Below, in pieces: positions 34,804 through 43,304 of a stretch of 64,000 nucleotides of DNA (positions are counted from its first letter, which is position 1; every line of letters starts with the position of its first letter). Both the position numbers and the translations under genes were made by a program. Under the pieces are notes generated by a model. It saw only the letters and a program-made list of their open reading frames with translations, did not search any database and was not told the DNA's origin. Source of the DNA: Methanomicrobium sp. W14 (lineage in GTDB: Archaea > Halobacteriota > Methanomicrobia > Methanomicrobiales > Methanomicrobiaceae); the NCBI RefSeq assembly GCF_017875315.1, contig NZ_JAGGMM010000001.1, positions 806,001 through 870,000 on the forward strand, read 5' to 3'.

Positions 34804-35474
34804 AACTCATGCCCCCTTACCCTATCAATATTAAATACCGCAAGACTGCTTGACTGCATCACCGCAAAAACTCCTGCCTGAATAGGATCGGTTACAATCA
34901 GATCTGCGTGTTCAGGAACACTTCCTGCCATCTTAAGGGAGATTACTGGAATCCCTGCAGAACGCACATTTTCCACAGAATCCGAAATTGAACCACCCAT
35001 AAGAGACCCCGCAAGAACAAGAACGGATACTCTCGGCAGGCGGCAGACCGCATCGATTGTTGCCGCAAGGTCCTTTTCACCCACAAGAGGTATGGTGTCA
35101 ACCGAAATCCTCTCGCCGCGGATATTATGCCGGTCTGCTTCATTTACGGCTCCAAGAGCAACCTGTGCAACCTGAGCCCCGCCGCCGATAATAATGACTC
35201 TCTTGCCAAAAATCTTGGACAAAGGCTGATACGTCTTAACAGAATGAATTTTCTCAAGACGCAAAAGATCTGAAGACAATGACTCAATATTATCTACATT
35301 CTCAAATTCAAAATAGATAAACGACGTCTTCTTCTCCGATTCCGCCGGGAATACCGACGCCTGAGCGAGGACTATATTCACACCATGAGATGCCATCACA
35401 TCAGAGACATCCCTTAATACTCCCTGACAGTCATCACTCAGAATACTAATAGCATATATTTCTGAATTCTTCAT
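34800..35474 (-). CDS. ACT-domain protein with C-terminal DUF5612-like domain
   Basis: A 224-residue protein. Residues 5-80 form an ACT domain (ISILSDDCQGVLRDVSDVMASHG), a small-molecule sensing fold usually for amino acids. The rest has a Rossmann-like loop VIIIGGGAQVAQVALGA and segments such as VLAGSLMGGSISDSV that I associate with DUF5612, a methanogen family without known function. It leads a two-gene unit with Sua5, overlapping by 4 bases. A threonine-sensing link to t6A synthesis is possible but only inferred from this arrangement. Confidence 0.72.
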   Translation of the reverse strand: MKNSEIYAISILSDDCQGVLRDVSDVMASHGVNIVLAQASVFPAESEKKTSFIYFEFENVDNIESLSSDLLRLEKIHSVKTYQPLSKIFGKRVIIIGGGAQVAQVALGAVNEADRHNIRGERISVDTIPLVGEKDLAATIDAVCRLPRVSVLVLAGSLMGGSISDSVENVRSAGIPVISLKMAGSVPEHADLIVTDPIQAGVFAVMQSSSLAVFNIDRVRGHEF

Positions 35475-35622
35475 TTGCGTTAACTTTATCTTGTATTTTA
35501 GGATAGTTATAACTTTTTAATAACAGCAAAAAAGACATGATTCCTGTCGAAAAAGATAATTCCCACTGTTATAAAAGAATATAAAAAAATTATTCATTTC
35601 ACAAAAGAAGATAAACATTTTA

Positions 35623-35693
35623 TGCGATAACCGGGGATCGAACCCGGGCTGGAGGCTTGGGAAGCCTCTGTCCTACCGCTAGACTATTATCGC
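35623..35693 (-). tRNA. tRNA-Gly (anticodon CCC)
   Basis: Reverse-strand cloverleaf of 71 bases. The acceptor GCGATAA pairs with TTATCGC; the anticodon arm is GAGGC-TTCCCAA-GCCTC, giving CCC; the T arm is CCGGG-TTCGATC-CCCGG. The discriminator is A and CCA is not encoded. No intron. Confidence 0.94.
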
Positions 35694-35946
35694 AAAGTCA
35701 TCTGCTATCTCAAACATTGGATAAATTAATTTATAAATCTTGCTTTTAATTGAAAAATAATTGGATATTCCATGAAAATGTAGTCCCGGTTCCGGACATC
35801 TGTTTCAATCAAATAAAACCAAAAAAACTGATGAATTCAATTTAGGATACGGATAAAATACACTCAAAAAGAATATATTATACGATGCATTTATCCATCT
35901 GCAGACCCAATGAATTTACAGCACATGAAATATGGTGCTGACTTTA

Positions 35947-36042
35947 ATGTAAGTCCGACGTATCTGTCTTAAAAAAGATACTGCCACAGAGGCTATGGGA
36001 TTACAAAAAAGGTCAGTTATGGCTCTTTTTGTGGACTTACAT
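35947..36042 (+). ncRNA. Candidate structured RNA with closing stem and three hairpins
   Basis: Within the 525-base gene-free region 35694-36218, arms ATGTAAGTCC (35947-35956) and GGACTTACAT (36033-36042) are exact complements and enclose three hairpins. These are GTATCT/AGATAC (35960-35981), GCC/GGC (35983-35993) and ACAAAAA/TTTTTGT (36003-36032), the last extended by GG-T-C pairing. It resembles a multibranched RNA. It could be a free ncRNA, part of a long rps15 leader, or the remains of a small element with terminal inverted repeats. No known family is recognised. Confidence 0.4.
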
Positions 36043-36115
36043 GCATATCTTGATATTTCATCAAAATGAAATGCAATCCGTAAAAATAATATTGCCTCGT
36101 CTTAAACAGGCAGAA

Positions 36116-36179
36116 TTTACAGGATTAAAGATATAAAAGTTAAAAGAACGGTTTTTACAAAGGCAAAATGTCCTGTAAA
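36116..36179 (+). promoter_or_regulatory. rps15 promoter region framed by a 9-bp inverted repeat
   Basis: TTTACAGGA (36116-36124) and TCCTGTAAA (36171-36179) are exact inverted repeats that flank a TATA-like ATATAAAA near 36131-36138. The rps15 ATG is at 36219, with a ribosome-binding GGTGGTGA just upstream. The symmetry could serve an operator or a leader hairpin. Confidence 0.35.
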
Positions 36180-36218
36180 ATACCAGAAAAACCAAAGTTA
36201 AAATAAAGGTGGTGAACA

Positions 36219-36677
36219 ATGGCACGAATGCATGCCCGAAGACGCGGAACGTCCAGTTCGGTACGTCCGCTTCGCACGGAGGCACCAGAATGGTCCAACA
36301 AGGACACAGCAGAGATAGAAAAGATCATAGTTGATCTGAGAAAGAGCGGGATGTCAAGCGCACAGATTGGTCTTGTTCTTCGCGACAAACACTGTGTTCC
36401 AAGTGTAAAACTTGCTACAGGGAAACGCATTGAACAGATTCTTGCTGAAAACAACCTTGCATCAGAGATCCCTGAAGATCTCAGGAACCTGATTGTAAAG
36501 GCGCTTGGAATGAGAAAACACCTCACCGAGAACAAAAAGGATCTCCACAACAAACGCCAGCTTCATCTTACTGAGGCAAAAGTAAGAAGACTCGGCAGGT
36601 ATTATTCGAAAAACGGCAAAATGCCACAGGACTGGACATACAAGCCGGAAACAGCGGAGTTCCTGCTATCCAGATAA
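36219..36677 (+). CDS. rps15: 30S ribosomal protein uS15
   Basis: Small-subunit protein binding the central domain of 16S rRNA. The 152-residue archaeal/eukaryotic form has the extra N-terminal domain (MARMHARRRGTSSSVRP, then PEWSNKDTAEIEKIIVDL) before the S15 core ending in HLTEAKVRRLGRYYSKNGKMP. GGTGGTGA just upstream is a strong ribosome-binding site. It leads the recJ-pcc1-rps3ae group, an arrangement seen in many euryarchaea. Confidence 0.97.
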   Translation: MARMHARRRGTSSSVRPLRTEAPEWSNKDTAEIEKIIVDLRKSGMSSAQIGLVLRDKHCVPSVKLATGKRIEQILAENNLASEIPEDLRNLIVKALGMRKHLTENKKDLHNKRQLHLTEAKVRRLGRYYSKNGKMPQDWTYKPETAEFLLSR

Positions 36678-36686
36678 CTTCATAAT

Positions 36687-37901
36687 ATGTCCATTGAAAC
36701 CGTTTCAGAAAGTATTGCAGACAAAATAACCGATTCTGATTTTATCAGGATATACGGTCACCATGATGCAGACGGAATAGCTTCGGCCGCGATTATGTGC
36801 CATGCACTAAAACGCCTCGGAAAAAATTTCCAGCTGACCATAAAGGACCGGATCCTTCCAAAAGATGTAAAGTCTGATGAGGTTTCGCTATTATGTGATT
36901 TCGGTTCTTCTCTCGAGGATCTGCCGGATGAAACGATAGTAATTGATCATCATATTCCCTGCTTCAATGGTGAATATCATGTCAACCCGCGTTTGTTTGG
37001 AATAGACGGAGAAACGGAGCTTTCAGCATCAGGCGCTGCATATATTGTTGCAAACAGGCTTGGAGACAACAGGGACTTAAGCGGACTTGCACTGCTCGGA
37101 GTTATCGGGGACAGGCAGAAAAACTCTGGAAAAAACCTCGAAATCATAAGCGAAGGCATTGCAAATCAGTTCATTGTACCCGGAAGAGGAATGACGCTTC
37201 CCGGGAGAAATATTGAGGAGAAACTGAATATCGCAACAGACCCTTACCTCTGCGGAATAAGCGGAGACATGAAATCTGCAAAAGATCTCGTAAAATTATC
37301 GGCTGCTGACGATAAATTCAGCTATGAAAAGCTCATTTCAGCAATTGTTCTGAAAATAGCCTCTAAAACAAATCATGTGTCAATGCTTTCACTGTGGGGA
37401 GACACGTATGAACTTGAGAGAGGTGCAATTCACGACGCACACAGTATGGCAGCCGTAATTGAATCATGCGGCCTTTGCGGAAGAGGTGGTCTTGGCGTAT
37501 CACTATGCCTCAGAATGACCGAATTTGTTGAGGAAGGCTGGGATGTTGCGGTAAAACACAGGTTAAATGTTATATCCTCAATAAAAAACGCACATATGAT
37601 AGATGAAAAAGTCCCGGTGTTTGAGGTCTCAGACCCGGCAGCAGCAAGCTGCGTTGCCGATTCACTCGCATTTGACAGACTGTTTGAAAAACCTGTATTC
37701 GTGATAGTAGGCTCCGGTGAAAAGTACTCGGTCTCCGCAAGATGTCCGAACGGAGTTGAGTGCAACCTTTCTGAGTTTATGAAGAACATTACGGAAAAGG
37801 CAGGCGGAACAGGAGGAGGGCACAAATACCGTGCCGGAGGATACTTTGACAAAAACGGTATCTCCACATTCATAAACGGAGTTAAGGAGACTTTTGCTTA
37901 A
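36687..37901 (+). CDS. RecJ-like DHH-family phosphoesterase
   Basis: Single-strand-specific exonuclease of the RecJ group; archaeal relatives include the GAN nuclease that joins GINS in the replisome, and other RecJ-like nucleases. The 404-residue protein has the DHH motifs HHDADGIASAA near residue 25, LCDFGSS near 72 and the DHH triad IDHHIP near 92. The C-terminal DHHA1 region reads GTGGGHKYRAGGYF. It starts 9 bases after rps15 and overlaps pcc1 by 8 bases. Confidence 0.9.
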   Translation: MSIETVSESIADKITDSDFIRIYGHHDADGIASAAIMCHALKRLGKNFQLTIKDRILPKDVKSDEVSLLCDFGSSLEDLPDETIVIDHHIPCFNGEYHVNPRLFGIDGETELSASGAAYIVANRLGDNRDLSGLALLGVIGDRQKNSGKNLEIISEGIANQFIVPGRGMTLPGRNIEEKLNIATDPYLCGISGDMKSAKDLVKLSAADDKFSYEKLISAIVLKIASKTNHVSMLSLWGDTYELERGAIHDAHSMAAVIESCGLCGRGGLGVSLCLRMTEFVEEGWDVAVKHRLNVISSIKNAHMIDEKVPVFEVSDPAAASCVADSLAFDRLFEKPVFVIVGSGEKYSVSARCPNGVECNLSEFMKNITEKAGGTGGGHKYRAGGYFDKNGISTFINGVKETFA

Positions 37902-38142
37902 AATGATAAAAATTACAGGGACAATTACAACATACCATAAGAATCCCTTATGTATATCCGAATCACTGAAAGCGGACAACCTTAGATCTATGAATACTGA
38001 AGTCTCCGGAAAAAACGTCATCTGTAGAATCAAAAACGACAAACTCAGATCTGTCGTGGCATCAGTAGACGATTACATGATGAATCTGTCAATAGCAGAT
38101 GAAATATGCGGTTTGGTACCTGTCGCTAAAAAAAGAACATAA
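37894..38142 (+). CDS. pcc1: KEOPS complex subunit Pcc1
   Basis: Dimerisation subunit of KEOPS, which transfers the threonylcarbamoyl group to A37 of tRNA. The 82-residue protein fits the CTAG/Pcc1 family: SLKADNL followed by strands with ISGKNVICRIKNDKLRSVVASVDDYM and a final helix. The start overlaps recJ by 8 bases and rps3ae follows after 32 bases. Together with Sua5 at 34222 this gives two components of the t6A pathway close by. Confidence 0.85.
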   Translation: MLKMIKITGTITTYHKNPLCISESLKADNLRSMNTEVSGKNVICRIKNDKLRSVVASVDDYMMNLSIADEICGLVPVAKKRT

Positions 38143-38174
38143 ATGGACACAGAAAAAATATTTGAGGTGAAAAA

Positions 38175-38771
38175 ATGGCAAAAAGGAAACAAATAGGAAG
38201 AAGAGTAGAAGGATGGAAAGCAAAGAACTGGTTTAAAGTATACTCACCAGAAGCTTTTGACAAGGTATACCTTGGAGATACAATCGCAAACGAACCCGAA
38301 AAGGTCTACGGAAGGGTTATGCAGACGACACTGGGTGAAATGACTCAGGACTACTCCAAGCAGAATATCAAGATGAGGTTTAAAATTACGGAAGTTGCAG
38401 GAGATGCAGCATACACTGACTTTGCAGGGCATGAGGTCACAAAAGACTACATCCGTGCAATGGTCAAGCGCCGCACTTCAAGAATCGACAGTATAGTTCT
38501 TGTGACTACAAATGACGATAAAAAACTCCGTGTGACAACCACATGCTTCACAATTAACCGTGCGGATGCAAGCCAGCAGCACGCAATAAGGGCTGAGATA
38601 ACAAACTACATCATCAACAAGGCAAAAGAGCAGTCATACTACCAGTTTGTCAGGGACATGGTGTCAGGGGAAATCTCACGTGATATCTTCAAGAGCATAA
38701 AGCAGATTCACCCTACAAGACGTGTTGAAGTAATAAAATCAAAAGCAGTCGAGGCTGTTGTTGCAGCATAA
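38175..38771 (+). CDS. rps3ae: 30S ribosomal protein eS1 (S3Ae)
   Basis: Archaeal/eukaryotic small-subunit protein at the mRNA exit region. The 198-residue sequence shows GWKAKNWFKVYSPEAF near the N-terminus, the beta-rich centre with KMRFKITEVAGDAAYTDF, and KDYIRAMVKRRTSRID. The last part, IFKSIKQIHPTRRVEVIKSK, matches the family tail. It has a GAGGTGA ribosome-binding site and sits last in the rps15-recJ-pcc1-rps3ae cluster. Confidence 0.96.
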   Translation: MAKRKQIGRRVEGWKAKNWFKVYSPEAFDKVYLGDTIANEPEKVYGRVMQTTLGEMTQDYSKQNIKMRFKITEVAGDAAYTDFAGHEVTKDYIRAMVKRRTSRIDSIVLVTTNDDKKLRVTTTCFTINRADASQQHAIRAEITNYIINKAKEQSYYQFVRDMVSGEISRDIFKSIKQIHPTRRVEVIKSKAVEAVVAA

Positions 38772-38818
38772 ATCCAATGCAGGTTCAGTTGTTAAAAAAA
38801 TTAAAGGAAGTGTTATAA

Positions 38819-39106
38819 ATGGGAAAAACTGGTATTACTACCTGGACTCAGATCAAAAGTGTATCAGGCCAGCTGAGGCTTGTTCCCCAGAAAGAAGGGA
38901 ACTACAAAAAGCCGGGCCCAAACCAGCGCTTTAAATCAGGTGCCAAATTAAAAAGAGCTGTTCAGAAAACACAGGACGCAGGACGAGGCGGCAGAAGAGG
39001 AAGACAGCAGTCCCGTTCACGCACGCCACAGGTTGATCCGCGCTTCAGAAGGCGCATCAAACGCTCTGCAGCTTCAATCAAAGGCGCAAAAGCCAAATCC
39101 AAATAA
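38819..39106 (+). CDS. Basic DUF5350-like protein
   Basis: A 95-residue, strongly basic protein with MGKTGITTWTQIKSVSGQLRLVP at the start and an Arg/Gly/Gln-rich centre (GRGGRRGRQQSRSRTP). It resembles DUF5350, a methanogen family of unknown function. Its charge and its place after rps3ae suggest an RNA- or ribosome-associated protein, but that is inference. AAGGAAG precedes the ATG by about 8 bases. Confidence 0.65.
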   Translation: MGKTGITTWTQIKSVSGQLRLVPQKEGNYKKPGPNQRFKSGAKLKRAVQKTQDAGRGGRRGRQQSRSRTPQVDPRFRRRIKRSAASIKGAKAKSK

Positions 39107-39177
39107 GAACATAAATGAGACCCTTAATAAACAAAGGTCTCACTTTTTGCTGAGAGAACAAAGGTAGGTTTATTGTG

Positions 39178-39534
39178 ATGAATTCAAAAGAAGCTATTCA
39201 GAATTACCTTTTTGCAGAACGTGTCAAGACAAATCTTATCACGGTTTCACAGATGATTCCGGTACTCTGCGAGCTGAAAGGTGCAGAGAAAACCGGTGCG
39301 AAAAGAATGCTTAAGATACTTATAGGATCGATAAATCAGGATCTTATAATAGCCTACAACAAAAGTAAAAAAGCCGAATTTCTGGAGGCGTCCGGCATTC
39401 TGGAAAATAGTGAAAACATGATTGACAACGAAGATTTTGACGACTTTTCTCTTGCGGTAGGAAAAGCCATGACTAAAGCAACTACTCCTGCACAGCAGGC
39501 GTGGCAGGTGTTATCGGAAAATGAATTCGTCTGA
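39178..39534 (+). CDS. Helical protein of unknown function, 118 residues
   Basis: Starts MNSKEAIQNYLFAERVK and is predicted to be mostly helical, with amphipathic stretches such as TGAKRMLKILIGSINQDLIIAYN. No motif for catalysis or metal binding is visible and I do not recognise the family. A GTG one codon earlier (39175) is also possible; ATG at 39178 is preferred. The nitroreductase gene overlaps its end by 14 bases, so the two are probably coupled. Confidence 0.65.
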   Translation: MNSKEAIQNYLFAERVKTNLITVSQMIPVLCELKGAEKTGAKRMLKILIGSINQDLIIAYNKSKKAEFLEASGILENSENMIDNEDFDDFSLAVGKAMTKATTPAQQAWQVLSENEFV

Positions 39535-40048
39535 TTTTTACGATTTTATCGAAACAAGATCGTCTGTCAGGGATTTCAGCAGCGATCCTGTCTCGGATGA
39601 GGACCTGAACTATATCATTAAGTGTGCCGGAAAATCCCCGAGTGCAGGAAACCGCGAGTCCTGGGACGTTGTTATCGTAACGGATGAAAGCATAAAAGAA
39701 GACCTTTCAGATGCAGCCTTCGGGCAGGAGCATATAATACAGGCACCAGTGGTTCTGGCCGTCTGTGCAAACTATGTCCGTTCGATGTCGCAGTATGGTG
39801 AGAGAGGCATACTATATGCAGTCGAAGACGCATCTATTGCAGCTACTTATATGATGCTTGCCGCACATTCACTGAGACTTCAGACATGCTGGACAGGGGC
39901 ATTCGACGATGATGAAATTTCAGAAATCCTCGGACTTTTAAAGCACGCAAGACCAGTAACGCTGCTTGCGATTGGACACGGCACCCTTCCCGAATACAGG
40001 GCGGAAAGAATGCCGATTAGTGAACATGTTCACGAAGAAACCTGGTAA
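39521..40048 (+). CDS. Nitroreductase-family FMN protein
   Basis: A 175-residue flavoprotein of the nitroreductase family. The N-terminus has the pattern IETRSSVRDFSSDPVSDEDL, followed by AGKSPSAGNRESWDVVIV, where Arg and Ser/Asn contact FMN phosphate. The second half carries AATYMMLAAHSLRLQTCW and an FMN-binding G-H-G-T tail near ALLAIGHGTLPEYRAER. The physiological substrate is unknown. Its start overlaps the preceding unknown gene by 14 bases, and the DUF555 gene follows after 15 bases. Confidence 0.87.
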   Translation: MNSSDFYDFIETRSSVRDFSSDPVSDEDLNYIIKCAGKSPSAGNRESWDVVIVTDESIKEDLSDAAFGQEHIIQAPVVLAVCANYVRSMSQYGERGILYAVEDASIAATYMMLAAHSLRLQTCWTGAFDDDEISEILGLLKHARPVTLLAIGHGTLPEYRAERMPISEHVHEETW

Positions 40049-40063
40049 ATCAGGGTAAAAAAA

Positions 40064-40402
40064 ATGTCAGATTATCTTGTAACTCTTGAATCAGCATGGA
40101 TTGTCAAAGACGTAGACACTCTTGACGATGCAATAGGCATAGCAATTAGTGAAGCAGGCAAACGCCTTAACCCGTCCGCGAAATTTGTTGATATTGAAAT
40201 AGGACAGCTTATCTGCCCGTTTTGTGAGGAAGCGCTGAACAACGCACTTGTTGTCGCAAATATGGGACTTGTCGGCCTTATACTTGAAATGAAGGTCTTC
40301 AAAGCCGAATCAAAGGAACATGCAGGCAGAATCGCAAAGTCAGTCGTCGGAAAGGCTCTTCGCGATGTACCGCTGAAAGTCCTGGAAATAAAGGAGCTCT
40401 AA
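40064..40402 (+). CDS. UPF0212/DUF555 protein
   Basis: A 112-residue protein of a family restricted mostly to methanogens and relatives. The signature [10 protein letters not shown]-(I/L)-V-(K/R)-D-V near the N-terminus and the centre with Cys-Pro-x-Cys (ICPFCEEAL) fit UPF0212. The CPxC pair may bind a metal. No function is known. The ribokinase-like gene begins 4 bases after its stop. Confidence 0.82.
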   Translation: MSDYLVTLESAWIVKDVDTLDDAIGIAISEAGKRLNPSAKFVDIEIGQLICPFCEEALNNALVVANMGLVGLILEMKVFKAESKEHAGRIAKSVVGKALRDVPLKVLEIKEL

Positions 40403-40406
40403 AATT

Positions 40407-41282
40407 ATGATTTCAGTTGTAGGACATACTGCAATTGATCATATTTTTACTCTACCAAAACTTCCGGAAAGACACAACTCGGTTCCCGTACTTGATCATA
40501 AAATCTATTTTGGAGGCGGTGCAGCAAATATCGCCGCAGGAATCGCAGTTCTCGGCGGAGATGCCGTTTTAATAAGTGCTGTAGGAAAAGATTTTGAGAA
40601 CAGCAACTACGACAAATGGCTTAAAGAACTCGGTGTTTCAGGCAGTTTCTTCGTCTCTGAAGACAAGAACACCGCCACGTGCTACCTGTTCAATGATACC
40701 AGAGGAGATCAGACCACTGTATTTGAATGGGGTGCATCCGAGCTTTTCAAGACCGAAGATGCACCAGCCCTTGAATTTGTGCATATGGCAACATCAGATC
40801 CTGAATTCAACGTAAGGGTTGCGGAAAAAGCAGAATTTTCCTCATTTGACCCAGGCCAGGACCTTATAAAATACACAAAGGAAGAGCTTATATCAATAAT
40901 CGGAAACATTGATATCCTGTTTGCAAACCAGCACGAAGTCAAAAGAATGTGTGATAAAACCGGGATTAAAAAGACAGATTTCCTGAAAAATATTCCCGTT
41001 TCAGTAATAACCATGTCAGAGGAGGGAAGTGAGCTTCACGTAAACGGAAACACTTTCAGAATTCCTGCAATTCCCGTGAAATTAGAAGACCCTACAGGCG
41101 CCGGAGATGCCTACAGGGCCGGTTTTCTTACGGCATACAAAAAAGGCTGTTCTGAAGAAACATGCTGCAAGATAGGAACAACAACCGCGTCTTTTGCAGT
41201 TGAAAAAACGGGATGCCAGACTAACCTCTGCGACTGGAACCGAATGCTGGAAAGATATAAAAAGTATTTCGGTGAGCTCTGA
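40407..41282 (+). CDS. PfkB-family carbohydrate or nucleoside kinase
   Basis: A 291-residue ribokinase-fold kinase. It has the glycine-rich N-terminal signature FGGGAANIAAGIAVLGG near residue 32 and the catalytic C-terminal signature DPTGAGDAYRAGFL near residue 229, whose aspartate is the base. Archaeal PfkB proteins phosphorylate sugars or nucleosides; the substrate here cannot be read from sequence. It begins 4 bases after the DUF555 gene. Confidence 0.88.
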   Translation: MISVVGHTAIDHIFTLPKLPERHNSVPVLDHKIYFGGGAANIAAGIAVLGGDAVLISAVGKDFENSNYDKWLKELGVSGSFFVSEDKNTATCYLFNDTRGDQTTVFEWGASELFKTEDAPALEFVHMATSDPEFNVRVAEKAEFSSFDPGQDLIKYTKEELISIIGNIDILFANQHEVKRMCDKTGIKKTDFLKNIPVSVITMSEEGSELHVNGNTFRIPAIPVKLEDPTGAGDAYRAGFLTAYKKGCSEETCCKIGTTTASFAVEKTGCQTNLCDWNRMLERYKKYFGEL

Positions 41283-41357
41283 ACAATCTATATACACAAT
41301 AATAGTTTTCAAAACCTGAAAACCAATAGACCATAAATCAAAGAAGGTATTAATTAA

Positions 41358-43097
41358 ATGGCACAGGTTGGTGAATCAAAAATTGAAGGTCTCAGCAGGT
41401 TCCTGTTCAAGGCTCCTTCATGGCCGAGATCTCTTGTAATTATATTTATTCTTGGGATGGTTCTTGACATTGCAAGTATAATAAGAAATAATGACATTCA
41501 CCTGTTCGGTTTTTTCGGATTTTTTATTCCGGCATTTCTCGCTTTCATCCTGACAAAGCCGCTTGTCGAAATATTCGGTAAAAAAATTACATGGAACAGG
41601 TCGGCTCTTCTTGCACTTGCATGCACGGTCTTTTCGATAATAATAAGTTTATTTCCGGTTCTTCTGGTATTTGAAGGGATTTTTCCGCTTTTATTTTCCA
41701 TATCATTAGGATTTATATTTGCAATCAGGCTGATTGTTCTTGTAGCGATTGCAGATTATAAAATGTCTCATATGATAATTCCAGCCTTTACACAGAGTTT
41801 TTTTGCAATAATTCCCGGAATATTTTATTTTGACATCATGTTTGCATTTAGTGCTCTTCTTATTCACCTGTTGTTCGGCATTGGTGTAATTCTTTTTCTG
41901 TGGCTTATAGAAAGGCCGTTAAAGAAAAACTTTCATATAAGCGCTCTTAACTTTATCAACGCCTTTATAGCCCACAACACCGACGGATCAAAATCCCTTG
42001 AGGACTTTTTTCATGAAATCGGAGAAGATGTATATGTCCCACAGGTCACACTTTTCTTTAAAAGAGAAGACAAAAAAGACATCCTGTTTACTGTCCCCAA
42101 CCTTCACCCCGGCCCTATGGGAGAGATAGGTGGAGGGAACCTTCCGAGGATTCTTCACGAATCCCTCGGAGGTGAAACCATCGTTGCGCACGGATGTGCA
42201 ACACATGATTTCAACCTCATATCCGAAAACGAAATTCCCAAAGTCGTATCCGCAATCGAAAAAACGAAAGACACAATTGTTTACAGCAGCACAGCCGGAA
42301 GATCAGAGAGATATAAATACGGTTCAGTCCAGGTCCTGGCACAGCCTTTTGGTGATGCCCTTCTTCTTATAAGCACAAGGTACCCTGAAATGACCGAAGA
42401 CGTGGACTATCCTATCGGTCTTTCCATAATGTCCGAGGGGCACAAAAGGTTTAACCATATTGCATTTGTAGACGCCCATAACTGCATGGTTGAAGTAGCA
42501 AGTCCTGTTATGCCCGCATCTCTTACGGCGTATGAGTACATGAAAGTCTGTGATCTCGCAGGAAAAGAGTCTTTTAACAAAAAACAGGAGAACTTTGAGG
42601 CAGGGGTCTCACATATAAAAGTCCCTTTTACGCGTGAAGAAGGATTCGGAGACATCGGGATACAGGTCCTTGTCACCAGGACAAACGGAAACACAACGGC
42701 TTATGTTCTTTTCGACGGCAACAACATGTTAAACGGTGTCAGGAAAGTCTTAAGGGACAAAATCCTAGAACTTGTTGACGAATGCGAACTTATGACCACC
42801 GACTCGCATGTAGTAAACACGCTCAGCGGAAAAAATCCTGTCGGGTATAAAATACCGGCAGACAAGATACTCCCGTATGTATTATCGTCTGTAAAAGAAG
42901 CAATATCAGACCTTTCTCCTGCCAGTTGCGGCGCAACAACCGCTTGGTGCGAAGGAATAGCAGTCTTCGGCTCGCACAGGATATCCCAGCTTGCAAGTTC
43001 GGTAAACGCAATGCTCACATTTATTGCACCTTTGGGTCTTGCAATACTGCTGCTGGCCTTTGTTTTCTCGATTATCGGGTATTTTATCCTTGTATAA
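41358..43097 (+). CDS. DUF2070 membrane protein
   Basis: A 579-residue archaeal protein of unknown function. The first 190 residues contain about six membrane segments. A long soluble domain follows, with a repeated histidine-rich character: NLHPGPMGEIGGGNLP, VAHGCATHDFN and FVDAHNCM could coordinate metal. One more membrane helix closes the C-terminus (FIAPLGLAILLLAFVF). The layout matches DUF2070. A strong hairpin and T-run lie 16 and 56 bases downstream. Confidence 0.82.
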   Translation: MAQVGESKIEGLSRFLFKAPSWPRSLVIIFILGMVLDIASIIRNNDIHLFGFFGFFIPAFLAFILTKPLVEIFGKKITWNRSALLALACTVFSIIISLFPVLLVFEGIFPLLFSISLGFIFAIRLIVLVAIADYKMSHMIIPAFTQSFFAIIPGIFYFDIMFAFSALLIHLLFGIGVILFLWLIERPLKKNFHISALNFINAFIAHNTDGSKSLEDFFHEIGEDVYVPQVTLFFKREDKKDILFTVPNLHPGPMGEIGGGNLPRILHESLGGETIVAHGCATHDFNLISENEIPKVVSAIEKTKDTIVYSSTAGRSERYKYGSVQVLAQPFGDALLLISTRYPEMTEDVDYPIGLSIMSEGHKRFNHIAFVDAHNCMVEVASPVMPASLTAYEYMKVCDLAGKESFNKKQENFEAGVSHIKVPFTREEGFGDIGIQVLVTRTNGNTTAYVLFDGNNMLNGVRKVLRDKILELVDECELMTTDSHVVNTLSGKNPVGYKIPADKILPYVLSSVKEAISDLSPASCGATTAWCEGIAVFGSHRISQLASSVNAMLTFIAPLGLAILLLAFVFSIIGYFILV

Positions 43098-43112
43098 TAA
43101 ACCGGATATTAA

Positions 43113-43159
43113 CATGCCGGATGAGTCCGGCATGAAAATCAAATCAGTTATCTTTTTTT
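43113..43159 (+). terminator. Hairpin with distal T-run after DUF2070 gene
   Basis: Perfect 9-bp arms CATGCCGGA and TCCGGCATG (43113-43134) with a four-base loop, followed by a seven-T run at 43153-43159. It probably ends the DUF2070 transcript and insulates the tRNA region. Confidence 0.6.
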
Positions 43160-43183
43160 CTTAGGATGAGAAATATGTATACT

Positions 43184-43197
43184 CCACATTAATGTGG
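43184..43197. repeat. Perfect 14-bp palindrome
   Basis: CCACATTAATGTGG is its own reverse complement and ends 12 bases before the tRNA-Leu half relic. It may be a protein site or a remnant of an inserted element. Confidence 0.4.
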
Positions 43198-43209
43198 GAA
43201 AAAACACCG

Positions 43210-43258
43210 GCGAGAGTTTGCCGGGCCTGGCCAAAGGCGTTGGACTTAAGATCAGATG
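43210..43258 (+). pseudogene. Degenerate 5' half of tRNA-Leu (TAA)
   Basis: Bases from GCGAGAG through the anticodon loop CTTAAGA closely follow the intact tRNA-Leu at 43305: the same 5' acceptor, D arm with GGCCAAAGGCG, and anticodon. The anticodon stem has a mismatch, and no variable arm, T arm or 3' acceptor strand follows. It is a partial copy about 95 bases ahead of the functional gene. Confidence 0.7.
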
Positions 43259-43304
43259 CTTAAAATAAAGAGTTGATTCATTTAAATTAAAAAAACACAA
43301 ATAT

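Noticed and set aside
35910-35972. A 20-codon ATG frame running into the structured RNA candidate
   Set aside because: Too short, no ribosome-binding site and it overlaps the left arm of the stem.
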